A stretch of DNA of 64,000 nt. Source: Phormidium tenue FACHB-886. Lineage in GTDB: Bacteria; Cyanobacteriota; Cyanobacteriia; Elainellales; Elainellaceae. Below, piece after piece: positions 1 through 9,500 of the stretch. The stretch is from assembly GCF_014764505.1 (NCBI RefSeq), contig NZ_JACXWX010000001.1:186001-250000 (forward strand). Direction: 5' to 3'. The position numbers and the translations under genes were made by a program. Every line of letters starts with the position of its first letter. Within the stretch, counting starts at the first letter, position 1. Below the pieces are notes generated by a model. It was not told the origin of the DNA and searched no databases. It saw only the letters and a program-made list of their open reading frames with translations.

Positions 1-66
1 CAGCGCAGCTTTAGCTCTTCCGGTAGAAGAAGCGTGAGTCGTCAGGGAGTCTTTGGAGAGAGTCAT
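1..66 (-). CDS. N-terminal fragment of probable UDP-N-acetylenolpyruvoylglucosamine reductase (MurB)
   Basis: An ATG at 66 on the minus strand opens a frame running off the left edge of the window: 22 codons starting MTLSKDSLTTHASSTGR. No domain is visible in this short, low-complexity N-terminus. The identification is only from context: it lies 120 bp downstream of murC in the same orientation, and murC-murB is a common order in cyanobacteria. MurB would reduce UDP-GlcNAc-enolpyruvate to UDP-MurNAc, the substrate for MurC. It could be another gene. Confidence 0.45.
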   Translation of the reverse strand, partial: MTLSKDSLTTHASSTGRAKAAL

Positions 67-186
67 GATCTTACAGGTTCAAAAATGCTTTAATTTATGG
101 CGTGAACTGTAGCGAATCGAAATAGGGGAAATGGAGCATTTAGAAGGGTTCGAGCTGGACTTGCCAATGCAGCCAGTAGCGCACGG

Positions 187-1623
187 CTAAGCCGGGCTGT
201 AGCAAGTTGCCTGTTGTTCTGCCTGCTGGTAAAACGCCAGTAGTTCTGGAATGATTCGGTTTAAATTGCCAGCCCCTAAGAACAGCACTAAATCACCAGG
301 ACGAAGCGCCGTTTGAAGATAGGCTTCCACTTCAGCCAAGGTAGACTGGTAAGAAACCTGTGGATGATGAGCGGCGATCGCTGCTGCTAGCTGCTCCCCG
401 GTCACCTGCCCCTGATTAGACTCTCCCGCACTATATATATCTGTTGTCACGACCAGATCTGCATCACCAAACGACTCCGCAAATTCTTTTAGAAAAGTTG
501 AGGTGCGGCTGTAGCGGTGCGGTTGAAAAACTGCCACTACCCGCTGTAAATTGGGCTGAGCGCGTAGCCGAGCCGCTGCCAACGTTGCCTGAATTTCGCT
601 GGGGTGGTGGGCGTAGTCGTCAATGAAAAGAATCTGGTTGTATTCGCCGCGCCGCTCAAACCGCCGTCGCGCGCCCTCAAAGGTGGTAAGGATAGAGGCG
701 ATCTGAGCAAATTCTAGACCGACTAACCGCCCCACCGCGATCGCTGCTAACGCGTTGCTCAAGTTATGCTCACCCAGCAGCCGCAGATGTAGTTCACCCA
801 GTAGTGTTCCCCGCTCATACACCTGGGCAATCGTTCCGTCTGCCTGATAAACAACTTGAGCGACTGTGTAATCGGCACCATCTGAGCAGACGCTATAGCT
901 TACAGTGGGCTGTACTTGCTGAACGAGCGGACTATCGAGACAGCCGATTAAAGTTTGACACTGACGAGCAAACGTTTGAAAGGTGGCGATCACTTCATCC
1001 AACGAGGCGTAATGGTCTGGGTGATCGAGTTCAATGTTGGTGATAACGCCAATGTCTGCCGCCAGTTTCACCAGAGAACCGTCTGATTCATCTGCTTCTG
1101 CAACCAGATAGGCGCTTTCTCCAGAGCGGGCGTTACCTTCCCATGCCTTTACTTCACCCCCAACTACAATTGTCGGGTCGAGCCCCGCTTGGAGCAGTAA
1201 GAAGCCGATCATGCTGCTCGTGGTCGTTTTGCCATGCGTTCCAGCAACAGCAATTCCCCTATATTCTCGCATCAGCGCTGCCAGTAGATCAGAGCGATGA
1301 AAAATCGGGCAGCCGAGATCAATTGCTGCCCGATATTCTGCATTTGCAGCGCTGATCGCCGTAGAGCAGACAACCTGGGGCAGCAAGGCTATATCTGAGA
1401 GAGGAACTTCTGAACGAAATGCTTCTAAATTGGCTGCGTCTTGGCTCCAGAAAATGTGAGCGCCCTGCTCTTGTAGCCGCTGCGTTATATGGTTAAGACT
1501 TAGATCTGATCCTGATACAGGTAGCTTGCGCTGGGTCAGAACGTAAGCGAGAGCTGACATCCCAATTCCACCGATTCCGATGAAATGAAATGGTCTCCCG
1601 CTGAAATCAACAGAGTTCAGCAT
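187..1623 (-). CDS. murC: UDP-N-acetylmuramate--L-alanine ligase MurC
   Basis: This cytoplasmic Mur ligase adds L-alanine to UDP-MurNAc at the expense of ATP, the first step of peptide stem synthesis in peptidoglycan. The 478-residue protein has the full family length. The N-terminal Rossmann glycine motif FHFIGIGGIGMSALAYVL lies at about residues 12-29, the ATP-binding P-loop GTHGKTTT at about 128-135, the central-domain motif NIELDHPDHY near 195, and the C-terminal DDYAHHPSEI motif near 335. The ATG at 1623 follows AGGAGC on the minus strand. nadD lies divergently across a 285-bp gap, and the probable murB start follows downstream. Confidence 0.97.
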   Translation of the reverse strand: MLNSVDFSGRPFHFIGIGGIGMSALAYVLTQRKLPVSGSDLSLNHITQRLQEQGAHIFWSQDAANLEAFRSEVPLSDIALLPQVVCSTAISAANAEYRAAIDLGCPIFHRSDLLAALMREYRGIAVAGTHGKTTTSSMIGFLLLQAGLDPTIVVGGEVKAWEGNARSGESAYLVAEADESDGSLVKLAADIGVITNIELDHPDHYASLDEVIATFQTFARQCQTLIGCLDSPLVQQVQPTVSYSVCSDGADYTVAQVVYQADGTIAQVYERGTLLGELHLRLLGEHNLSNALAAIAVGRLVGLEFAQIASILTTFEGARRRFERRGEYNQILFIDDYAHHPSEIQATLAAARLRAQPNLQRVVAVFQPHRYSRTSTFLKEFAESFGDADLVVTTDIYSAGESNQGQVTGEQLAAAIAAHHPQVSYQSTLAEVEAYLQTALRPGDLVLFLGAGNLNRIIPELLAFYQQAEQQATCYSPA

Positions 1624-1908
1624 TATAGCTCCTTACACACACCACACCACACCAAATATCACGCGATATCATAGCAAGAATTGCTTTTTCTGCGATATGC
1701 CTTTGCCGCAGATTTTTTATGAATGGTCTGAATTATCGCTCAACTCTCAGAATTTGACTCCATTAGTATCTCGGATTTAATTCACGTTGTTCGGCATCCT
1801 CACCTACAGAAATAGACTGAATTTGCCTTAGAGTTATACCGAAATAGCTACACAAGTGCTTTAAAAGATTCCTGAAAGCACTGAATTAATTTTTGATATT
1901 AGCTTTTT

Positions 1909-2538
1909 ATGTCCAAAAAAATAGCAGTCCTAGGAGGCACATTTAATCCAGTTCATATCGGTCATTTGATAATGGCAGAAACTGCCTTAAATCAGTGCGC
2001 CCTTGATTGCGTTCTTTGGGTTCCAACACATCGTCCAATTTATAAATCCACCGCTGGGTTAGTTGAGTTTAAACACCGATTAGAGATGTTGAAGCTGGCG
2101 ATCGCTGCTCACCCCCAGTTTGAAGCGTCTGCGATTGAACAGACTCACTCTATTTCTTATGCGATCGAAACGCTATTAGCTCTGCAGGCGCTTCATCCAG
2201 ACAACCAATGGTATTGGATTGTAGGGCTAGATGCAGCACAATCACTTCCCCACTGGCATCGGCGGCAGGAGTTAGTACCGCAGTGCATCTGGTTAATTGC
2301 CCCTCGACAGTTGCACAGCAGCGCAACAAATCAAGTTAAGCCTTGCCAGCAAGTGGCTGAAAAGCTTCTTTCAGAGGAAATAATGTTTCGGTGGGAGATG
2401 CTTGAGATGCCGCTGGTTGAAATTTCTTCTGGATTAATTCGGCATTATTGCACAGAGCAGCGTTCTATCCGCTACCTGCTCCCCGATGCAGTCAAAGCTT
2501 ACATTCAAACGCTGGGACTTTATCGATCACCAGATTAA
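1909..2538 (+). CDS. nadD: Nicotinate-nucleotide adenylyltransferase NadD
   Basis: NadD transfers AMP from ATP to nicotinate mononucleotide, making deamido-NAD in NAD biosynthesis. The 209-residue protein opens with the nucleotidyltransferase motif GGTFNPVHIGHL (about residues 9-20, HxGH type) and has the C-terminal ISSGLIRHYC, a variant of the usual SSTxIR signature. The length is normal for bacterial NadD. A clear ribosome site is not visible before the ATG. It may be transcribed alone, as gap2 begins 270 bp further on. The 3' end of nadA, from the same pathway, lies at the far right of the window but is not linked to it. Confidence 0.93.
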   Translation: MSKKIAVLGGTFNPVHIGHLIMAETALNQCALDCVLWVPTHRPIYKSTAGLVEFKHRLEMLKLAIAAHPQFEASAIEQTHSISYAIETLLALQALHPDNQWYWIVGLDAAQSLPHWHRRQELVPQCIWLIAPRQLHSSATNQVKPCQQVAEKLLSEEIMFRWEMLEMPLVEISSGLIRHYCTEQRSIRYLLPDAVKAYIQTLGLYRSPD

Positions 2539-2808
2539 AATCGGCTAATTTATCTCTTTAACAAATAACTTGAGTCCCTATCGCCTGTCTGTCCTTGCTT
2601 CTCGGGATTGCGCTTAGCCTTAAATTAAAATTGATAAGCAAAAATACTTATTAGCTAAAATTGACTGCTATCAAGGGTTTTAGCGGATCAGCCCTGCCAA
2701 ATCTACCTAAAAATGCGATCCCCAGCCCTTGAGAAGCTCACTCATAAACATGTATGATTTGAGGCATTACTTAACGATCTTCTTAATTTCTAGCGAGGGC
2801 AAGACGCA

Positions 2809-3822
2809 GTGATTAGAGTAGCGATCAATGGTTTTGGGCGCATCGGGCGCAACTTTTTGCGGTGCTGGCTAGGGCGGGAGAACAGCCAGTTTGAAGTCGT
2901 CGCCATCAACGACACCTCTGATCCTAAAACCAACGCTCACCTGTTAAGATACGATTCCATGCTGGGCAAGCTGGATGCTGATATCAGCTCGACTGACAAC
3001 ACTATCACCGCTAACGGTCATGTGATCAAATGCACATCCGATCGCAACCCACTCAACTTACCTTGGGGCGATTGGGAAGTGGACTTGATCATTGAATCAA
3101 CCGGCGTGTTCACCTCTAGGGATGGTGCATCCAAGCACCTACAGGCAGGCGCCAAAAAAGTGTTGATCACCGCACCCGGTAAGAATGATGATGGCACGTT
3201 TGTAGTGGGTGTCAACGATGGTGACTACGACCACAGCAAGCATACTATTATCAGCAACGCGAGCTGCACCACCAACTGCCTTGCCCCGATCGCCAAAGTA
3301 CTACACGAAAACTTCGGCATCGTCAAAGGCACAATGACCACCACCCACAGTTATACAGGTGACCAACGCCTGCTAGATGCTAGCCACCGCGATGTGCGGC
3401 GGGCACGGGCTGCTGCACTTAACATTGTTCCCACCACCACAGGCGCTGCCAAAGCTGTAGCGCTAGTGCTGCCAGCGCTGAAGGGCAAGCTGAACGGAAT
3501 CGCTTTGCGTGTTCCCACGCCAAACGTGTCGGTTGTAGATTTGGTGGTGCAGGTCGAACGTTCAACGATCGCCGAACAGGTTAACGAAGCCCTCAAGGCA
3601 GCCTCAGAAGGACCACTCAAAGGCATTCTGGCGTACAGCGAGCTAGAACTTGTCTCCTCTGACTATCGCGGCACAGATGAGTCATCAATTGTAGATTCTT
3701 TCTTAACAATGGTGATGGGCGGCGATATGGTTAAGGTTGTAGCTTGGTATGACAATGAATGGGGCTACAGCCAGCGTGTGGTTGATTTGGCAGAAACAGT
3801 TGCTCAAAAGTGGGCAGCTTAG
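2809..3822 (+). CDS. gap2: Glyceraldehyde-3-phosphate dehydrogenase, Gap2 type
   Basis: A GAPDH of 337 residues. The N-terminal dinucleotide-binding motif is [11 protein letters not shown] (about residues 6-16) and the catalytic motif [12 protein letters not shown] places the nucleophile at Cys153. In cyanobacteria the Gap2 isozyme works in the Calvin cycle and gluconeogenesis and accepts NADPH; the [17 protein letters not shown] stretch (35-51) fits that type better than the NAD-specific Gap1. The start is a GTG at 2809 with GAGGGC upstream. Downstream are two overlapping hairpins and then a strong bidirectional terminator shared with the convergent response regulator gene. Confidence 0.95.
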   Translation: MIRVAINGFGRIGRNFLRCWLGRENSQFEVVAINDTSDPKTNAHLLRYDSMLGKLDADISSTDNTITANGHVIKCTSDRNPLNLPWGDWEVDLIIESTGVFTSRDGASKHLQAGAKKVLITAPGKNDDGTFVVGVNDGDYDHSKHTIISNASCTTNCLAPIAKVLHENFGIVKGTMTTTHSYTGDQRLLDASHRDVRRARAAALNIVPTTTGAAKAVALVLPALKGKLNGIALRVPTPNVSVVDLVVQVERSTIAEQVNEALKAASEGPLKGILAYSELELVSSDYRGTDESSIVDSFLTMVMGGDMVKVVAWYDNEWGYSQRVVDLAETVAQKWAA

Positions 3823-3842
3823 AGGTAAGAACAGTTTGGGTT

Positions 3843-3890
3843 CACCTTAAACGTGTTTAAGGTGGGATGCGCTCCGCGCATCCCACCTTA
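3843..3890 (+). repeat. Overlapping alternative hairpins after gap2
   Basis: Two inverted repeats share one arm. CACCTTAAAC (3843-3852) can pair with GTTTAAGGTG (3855-3864). The same TAAGGTG is also the start of a 15-bp perfect stem, TAAGGTGGGATGCGC (3858-3872) with its complement at 3876-3890 and a 3-nt loop. The two folds are mutually exclusive. Confidence 0.75.
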
Positions 3891-3919
3891 GAGTCTTTCA
3901 TTCGAGCGCAAATCGGTCT

Positions 3920-3960
3920 AAACAGCGCAGCCACGAATTGCGGCTGCGCTGTTTTATTAC
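3920..3960. terminator. Bidirectional terminator between gap2 and the response regulator
   Basis: A 13-bp perfect stem, AAACAGCGCAGCC (3920-3932) with its complement at 3942-3954, followed by TTTATT on the plus strand; the minus strand reads U-rich sequence on the other side less clearly. It lies between two convergent genes. Confidence 0.85.
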
Positions 3961-3994
3961 ACTCATTAATTTTAATTAAAACTTCTTGCCTCTA

Positions 3995-4708
3995 CTAGGT
4001 CGCTGCAACTTCCTGATCTTCTGGCGCTTCAAACTTATAACCAACACCCCGTACGGTTTGAATTAGGGCAGGCTGGGAGGTATCGATCTCGATCTTTTTG
4101 CGAATTTGCCCGATATGAACGTCTACAACTCGCTGATCGCCAACGTATTCATAATCCCAAACTTTTTGGATGAGTTCAGCCCTGCGCCAAACGCGACCAG
4201 GGTGACTTGCTAGGAAATGCAGCAGATCAAACTCCAGCGCAGTCAAAGGCACGATATCACTATTTAACGTCACTTCGCGGCGGACTGGGTCGATCACCAA
4301 CCCGTTGAAGGCAAGGCACTGTTGCTCAGCCGCCGTTACCGGACGCTGCCGCTTCAGGATTGCTCCAACGCGCCATTCTAATTCGCCCAGGCTGAAAGGC
4401 TTCGTTAAATAATCGTCTGCGCCTTGAGCAAAACCACGGATTTTATCTGCTTCATCACTACGACTGGTCAGCATCAGGACGAAAACATTAGTCCGGCTCT
4501 GCATCTCTTGGCAAAGCGTATAGCCCGTCGCATCTGGCAAATTCACGTCCAGAATTACCAGATCGGGGTTAAACTGCTCGAACAATGCCAAAGCGCTTTT
4601 GCCATCTTCAGCAGATTCTAGCTGATAGTTTTGCTTAGAGAGAAATCGGTGAATCAGAGTCCGGATAGCGGGATCGTCATCAACTACAAGAATTTTGGCT
4701 GAAGCCAT
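3995..4708 (-). CDS. OmpR/PhoB-family response regulator
   Basis: A two-component transcription factor. The receiver domain starts at KILVVDDDPAIRT, with the phospho-acceptor Asp at about residue 54 (LVILDVNLP) and the KPFS switch lysine about 50 residues later. The C-terminal winged helix ends in QTVRGVGYKFEAP, typical of OmpR/PhoB. I chose the ATG at 4708 because AAGG lies 8 nt upstream. The frame stays open to 4840, and an ATG at 4714 is also possible. No histidine kinase is adjacent. It is clearly not the canonical RpaB sequence, and I do not assign it to a named cyanobacterial regulator. Confidence 0.9.
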   Translation of the reverse strand: MASAKILVVDDDPAIRTLIHRFLSKQNYQLESAEDGKSALALFEQFNPDLVILDVNLPDATGYTLCQEMQSRTNVFVLMLTSRSDEADKIRGFAQGADDYLTKPFSLGELEWRVGAILKRQRPVTAAEQQCLAFNGLVIDPVRREVTLNSDIVPLTALEFDLLHFLASHPGRVWRRAELIQKVWDYEYVGDQRVVDVHIGQIRKKIEIDTSQPALIQTVRGVGYKFEAPEDQEVAAT

Positions 4709-5157
4709 AGCCATAACCTTAGCGGGAGTGAGTAACGGTAAGCAGAAAATCAGGCAACAAATCTTTAAAGCTTGTAAATCTTTAAAGCTAAGTGAAAAAT
4801 TAAAAGGGATCGAGCCACACTGCCATGAATTGATCCACAATCAATATATACTCTGCATATTATGCAGCTACAGAAACAATTATCTGTCTAGAGATTTGGC
4901 AATGCCAACTCTTCGAGGTTGCCGACCCAAACAGGTTGGACTAAACAAGAACTGACTTTAGACAGAGTACACAGGGTAGAGACACGACAAAGTTTAATCT
5001 TTAAGCTAGCTCTATTTGCGGAACGCTGGTAGATGATTACACTGGTGGCTAGCGGGGTTTGCTGGCAGGTGGGTGACACGGAGCTTGGTGGTCTCCCCAA
5101 TGCGTCTTACGCCAATCATAATCGAATTAGGTTGAGGGAGTCTTCCGGAGGATAGAC
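4709..5157. other. Intergenic region between two divergent genes
   Basis: About 450 bp that should hold the promoters of the response regulator (minus) and the CPP1-like gene (plus). It contains the palindrome described separately. A 70-codon minus frame at 4888-5100 has no recognisable features and is not called. Confidence 0.6.
4853..4867. promoter_or_regulatory. 15-bp palindrome, candidate operator
   Basis: CTGCATATTATGCAG is a perfect 7-1-7 inverted repeat in AT-rich DNA about 145 bp upstream of the response regulator start. TATATATT-like sequence lies next to it. Binding of a dimeric regulator, possibly autoregulation, is an inference. Confidence 0.4.
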
Positions 5158-5763
5158 ATGAGCGACAAAAGTTCCTATGAGCGACTTGGGGTTAATGAGG
5201 AGGCATCATTTGACGAGATCCAAGAGGCAAAGGCTCGCTTAGTGAAGCAGCATAGCGGCGATCGTAAACAGATAGAGGCGATCGAAGCTGCCTACGATGC
5301 CGTTCTGATGGATCGCCTCCGCCTTCGGCAGGAAGGCAAGATCAAAGTGCCGGATCGGATTCGGTTTCCAGAGCGTCTGGTTGATCCCCCTCCTGAATAT
5401 ACTCCAGCCCCAACGAAACAAACTCCGGATTGGCTGCAGCGGCTGATCGACACCCCCAGCCGCAATGATATTCTTCTGCCTGCGGGACTGTTCTTGGCTG
5501 CAAGCCTCTTGAGCGTTTCTAGCCCATCGCTGGCGTTAGCTCTGGGTGTAGGCTTTAGCCTCTATTTCCTCAACCGCAAAGAACATAAGTTTGGTCGTGC
5601 CTTTTTGCTGACGCTAATTGGGCTTGTGGTTGGGGTAGTGCTGGGGCTCCAGATCAGCACTCTAATTGCGCCCCAGTTGGCAACAGTGCCGCTAGCGCCT
5701 GAAAGCTTTGCGGCAGTTGTTACATTTGTGATCCTTTGGGTTGTCAGCAGTTTCCTTCGCTAG
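5158..5763 (+). CDS. CPP1-like J-domain membrane protein
   Basis: A 201-residue protein. The N-terminal 60 residues (SSYERLGVNEEASFDEIQEA and following) look like a degenerate J domain without the HPD motif, followed by a short linker and three or four hydrophobic segments to the C-terminus. This is the layout of the cyanobacterial and plastid CPP1 (chaperone-like protein of POR1, DUF3353) family, linked in plants to protochlorophyllide oxidoreductase stability. A role in this organism is inferred. The start is well supported by GGAGG 8 nt before the ATG. It is probably monocistronic; the next gene is convergent. Confidence 0.85.
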   Translation: MSDKSSYERLGVNEEASFDEIQEAKARLVKQHSGDRKQIEAIEAAYDAVLMDRLRLRQEGKIKVPDRIRFPERLVDPPPEYTPAPTKQTPDWLQRLIDTPSRNDILLPAGLFLAASLLSVSSPSLALALGVGFSLYFLNRKEHKFGRAFLLTLIGLVVGVVLGLQISTLIAPQLATVPLAPESFAAVVTFVILWVVSSFLR

Positions 5764-5799
5764 CCTATCAAGTCAAATTTGAGAAAGAGAGTCAGGGAG

Positions 5800-6231
5800 C
5801 TATTCGCTTTCTGACTCTTCTTCGATTTTGGGGGAAGTGGTAAACAATCCCGCTTTGATAGCAAAATCAACTTGAGCAAGCGGCATGGCAGAAGAAGTGA
5901 CCGCCCTGGAAGCTGCTGCCGTTGGCGAGGGAGACAACAACGCCGTTTGATGACAGAGAACCGTCAGAACGCAAGAGCAAAGTGCCAAAACGCAAAAATC
6001 AAGATTACTTCCAGACTGGAGCCAGTGAACCAGATAGGGAGATTGAGACGCAGATAGCGGCGCAGCCTCTCGCTTAGAGAATTGCGCTACAGGAACGCCA
6101 GGCTTACTAATTGCCAGTTTGCCCGCAGACTGAGCAAACCGAGGTGCCACAGCCAAGCGCTGCCGCTGAGGGGCATAATCGGCAAAGCGATCGCCGTGGG
6201 TGGATTGGGGGGACTCCTTGGAAGTGGTCAC
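5800..6231 (-). CDS. Hypothetical protein with one membrane segment
   Basis: I do not recognise this 143-residue frame. It is hydrophilic and rich in Ser, Arg, Gln and Pro for about 85 residues, then has a hydrophobic stretch (FCVLALCSCVLTVLC) that could cross the membrane, and a charged tail ending EEESESE. The start would be GTG at 6231 with GAGG about 12 nt upstream. It is convergent with the CPP1-like gene, and a possible hairpin (AGAGTCAG/CTGACTCT) overlaps its 3' end. Codon use looks ordinary, but the call rests mainly on length and position. Confidence 0.5.
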   Translation of the reverse strand: MTTSKESPQSTHGDRFADYAPQRQRLAVAPRFAQSAGKLAISKPGVPVAQFSKREAAPLSASQSPYLVHWLQSGSNLDFCVLALCSCVLTVLCHQTALLSPSPTAAASRAVTSSAMPLAQVDFAIKAGLFTTSPKIEEESESE

Positions 6232-6594
6232 AGTTATTCAAACCTCAATATCTAGCCATTCACTCTACAGCGATTCCACCTGAGCAGAGCAGTTGGCAAT
6301 CACTATCGACTCTATTATGTAGACTGCCCAATTAACAAAGCGAAGTTAAAGCACGCAGTTTCAGTCCGTCTATTACTCATAGCGCTAGCCATTCAAATGA
6401 ACCCAGTTTCTATTAAAGCTGTACTTCTCCAGCTTTAAAGGCTTGTCCTGAGCTTTGGGGCAACTACTAATCACTACATCCTGACGAATTGAATTTCGGG
6501 TTTTATTTAGCTCACGCTTCTTAGTTTAATAAACGTAATTTTGAATTGTAGTGTTTCTGTTGAGTGGGGAAGATTCCCGAACTTAATGGGACGG
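6232..6594. other. Intergenic region without a visible gene
   Basis: 363 bp between the start of the hypothetical gene and the end of sbcC, both on the minus strand. It is AT-richer than the flanks and should hold the upstream gene's promoter. I see no strong hairpin or conserved RNA. Confidence 0.6.
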
Positions 6595-9500
6595 TTAAGA
6601 GACTAGGCTGATCTGGGAGCCGCGATCGCCCTTGTAAACCTCGATATGAGTTTGGAAAGCTTCTTTGAAGTGGGGCATGTGCGTCACTGTGAGGATACAG
6701 GCGAAGTCAGCCGCGATTGCATTAATAGCAGCAATCAGGCGCTCGCAGCCCGCTTCATCTTGGGTGCCAAAGCCCTCATCGATAATCAGAAGCTGCAAAG
6801 CTGCACCCGAGCGTTGAGCTAGCAGCCGTGCCAACGCCAGCCGAATTGCAAAATTTACCCGAAACGCTTCCCCGCCGGAATAAGTTTCGTAAGAACGAGT
6901 GCCCCGCATATCGCTAATTAGAATATCTAGCGTATCGATCAGCTTGCTGCTGTCTCGTTGGGCAGATCCTCGTTTAGCGCGCTGCGTCACAAACTGGACA
7001 TGCAGCTGGTTCACGCTCAGCCGGCCTAGGATGTGATTGGCTTCTGCTTCGAGCTGCGGCAGAATGTTTTCGATCATTAACGCTTGAATGCCATTTTTAC
7101 CAAATGCCTGCGCTAGCTCTTGATGAACCCGGAGCTGATGGCGTACAGTTTGCAGCTGAGCCTGGATTGCCGTTTGCTGCTGACTTAGCATTGCCAAGTG
7201 CTGCTGCTGCTGTTGCAGCCGGCCTAGAGCCGCAATCTGTTCGTCTAGCTGACTACGCTGCCGAGAGAGCTGCTGCTCTAGCGTTTGGATTGCTGCAGAT
7301 GGATCAGACGGCTGCTGCATCTCTTGTTGCAGCAGCTCCACTTGAGCCGTAATTGCTTGAAGCGCCTGCGAGCGACTCATCCACAGCTCAGTCAGCTCTC
7401 CAAGACGCTGCTGCACTAGGGGGTAAGAGTGCTGGGCTTGGGTTAGTTCGCGATAGCGGAGCTGCCACACTTGAGCTTGGCGGAGAGTTTGCCGCAGGGT
7501 GGTATGGTGATCCAAGCTGTAGCCCAGTTCCTCTGTTTGCTGAACGATCTGCTGAATCTGCCGTTGCAGCGGCGAAGTTGCAATTTCAGCAAGCTGTCGG
7601 TCTAGTTCTGCAATCGTTGCTTCCACTACAGGCAAGCGTTCTGCAACCTGTGCCTGTCGCTGCTGCGCTTGCCGCAGCTCAGCAAACTTGATTTCTGCCC
7701 AGCGCCAGCGATCGACCTGACCACGCGCCAGCGCGTGGTCTTTGTCGTCATAGTTCAACTGATGCAGGCTGCGCTCCAGCAAGCGCAGTTCCTCAGACAA
7801 ATCAGCTGCATAGGCACCCGTTTGGAGCGATCGCTCCACCGCAGTTTGCTCTATGTCAATTTGCTGCAAACGGGTTTGCGTATCAGCAACCCCTTGGAGC
7901 TGTTCTTGGAGCTGCCCCCGGCGTTCCAACATCGAGCCGTATTGGGATAGCTCCTTCTCCAGCTCTCGATATTCCTGCCGCAGAATCTTAATTTCCCGGT
8001 CGGAGGTCGTCAACTGCTCTCGCAGCACCCAAAGCTGATTCAAAATATCCTGGTGCTCGGCTTGGTGGCGTTGCAGCACCAGCCGCCAGTGATGTTCATC
8101 AAGGGGGCGATCGCACAAAGGACAAGGCGGAAAAGAGGCAGGATGTAGCAAAACTGCAGCGGCGTTTTCTGGAAGCACACCTTCCGGACCTCCTTCCAGC
8201 ACCCCTTCCGGACCACCTTCCGCTCGACTGCCTATCTCTCCCGCTCCCTGTAGCAGATGAATTTTGTGGTCAAGCTCAGCCAATTCGCGTTCGCATTCGC
8301 GCTGCTGTTCCTGCAGCCGCTCCAGAAAAGTGCGGCGCTCAATACCTTTTTCACGGACTTGCTGCTGATAAAAGCGGCGTTTCTCTAGATGTTCTATTCT
8401 TTCGGCAAGCGTGAGGACAGCCTGTCGAAGAGTGGGCTGTCGCTGCTGCTGGTCTTCGAGCGATCGCCGCATCGATTGCAGCTCCTCAACCCGTGCTACG
8501 AGGCGATCGGAAAGGCGATCAAGCTGACTCTGCACCTGCTGGCGGCGTTGCAGCAGAGGAGCTGCTTTCATCTGGAGTTGATCCAGTTCGCTGAGGCGAG
8601 CGCGTGCCTGCTGCAGGTGTAATAGGGCAGTGCCAATGTCGTCGGCTTTGGTCAGCGTTTGGGCGATCTCTTGCTGCTGTTGAATTAAGGCTTCCCGTTG
8701 AGCTTGGGCTTGTTGGAGCTGCTGGGTGAGCTGGTTGCGCTGGGTTGCCTGCTGTTGCTGCAGTTGCTGCAGCTGTGTCTGAAGCTTTTGGTGCGTTTGA
8801 AACTTTGCCGACTGGGTTTCTTCCTCGGCTTGTAGATGTTGTAGGTGGGCATACTTAGCAGCAATCGCCTCTCCCTCGCGCAGCAGCCTTTCTAACTGCT
8901 GGAGCTGCTGCTGCGTTGCCGAGCGTTCTTGCTGCAGTCGCTGACAGTCCTGGCTAAGGTGCTGCTGCTGCTGCTGCTGTAAAGTGAGCTGCTGGAGCCA
9001 GGTTTGGTGCTGCTGCTGGATGGCTTGTAGCTGACGGAGGTGATGGCGATCGCGCTGCTGCTGCTGCTGTTGCTGTTCGATCTTCGCTTGCAGCTTGGTC
9101 GTCTCAATGGCAATGCCTTCAGCTTGCTGGGCTTGAGCCGCGAGCGTTTCTAGGTTGCGCTCAAGCAGGGTGAGTTCGGCTTTGAACTGGCGGGCTTTTT
9201 CCTTGGCTTGTTCGGCAAGTTCGTCGTATTGTTCGAGCTTCAGCAGGTCTGCCAGGATTTGCTTTCGATCACTAGGACGCTTCAGCATAAATTCATCTGC
9301 ACGCCCCTGCCGTAAATAGGCGGAGTTGATGAAGGTATCGTAGTCCAGCTTCAGGTGCTGTAAAATTAGCTGCTGGGTGGCACGGATGCCTTTTTCGGTA
9401 AGCGATCGAAACCCTTCCGGAGTCTGTACCTGAAACTCTAGGGAGGTAACCTGCCCGCGATGGCGCGATCGCAGCACTCGATAGATTTGCTGCCGACATT

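Noticed and set aside
8892-9113. Ser-rich minus frame within sbcC
   Set aside because: It is the CAG/CTG-rich coiled-coil DNA read in another frame.
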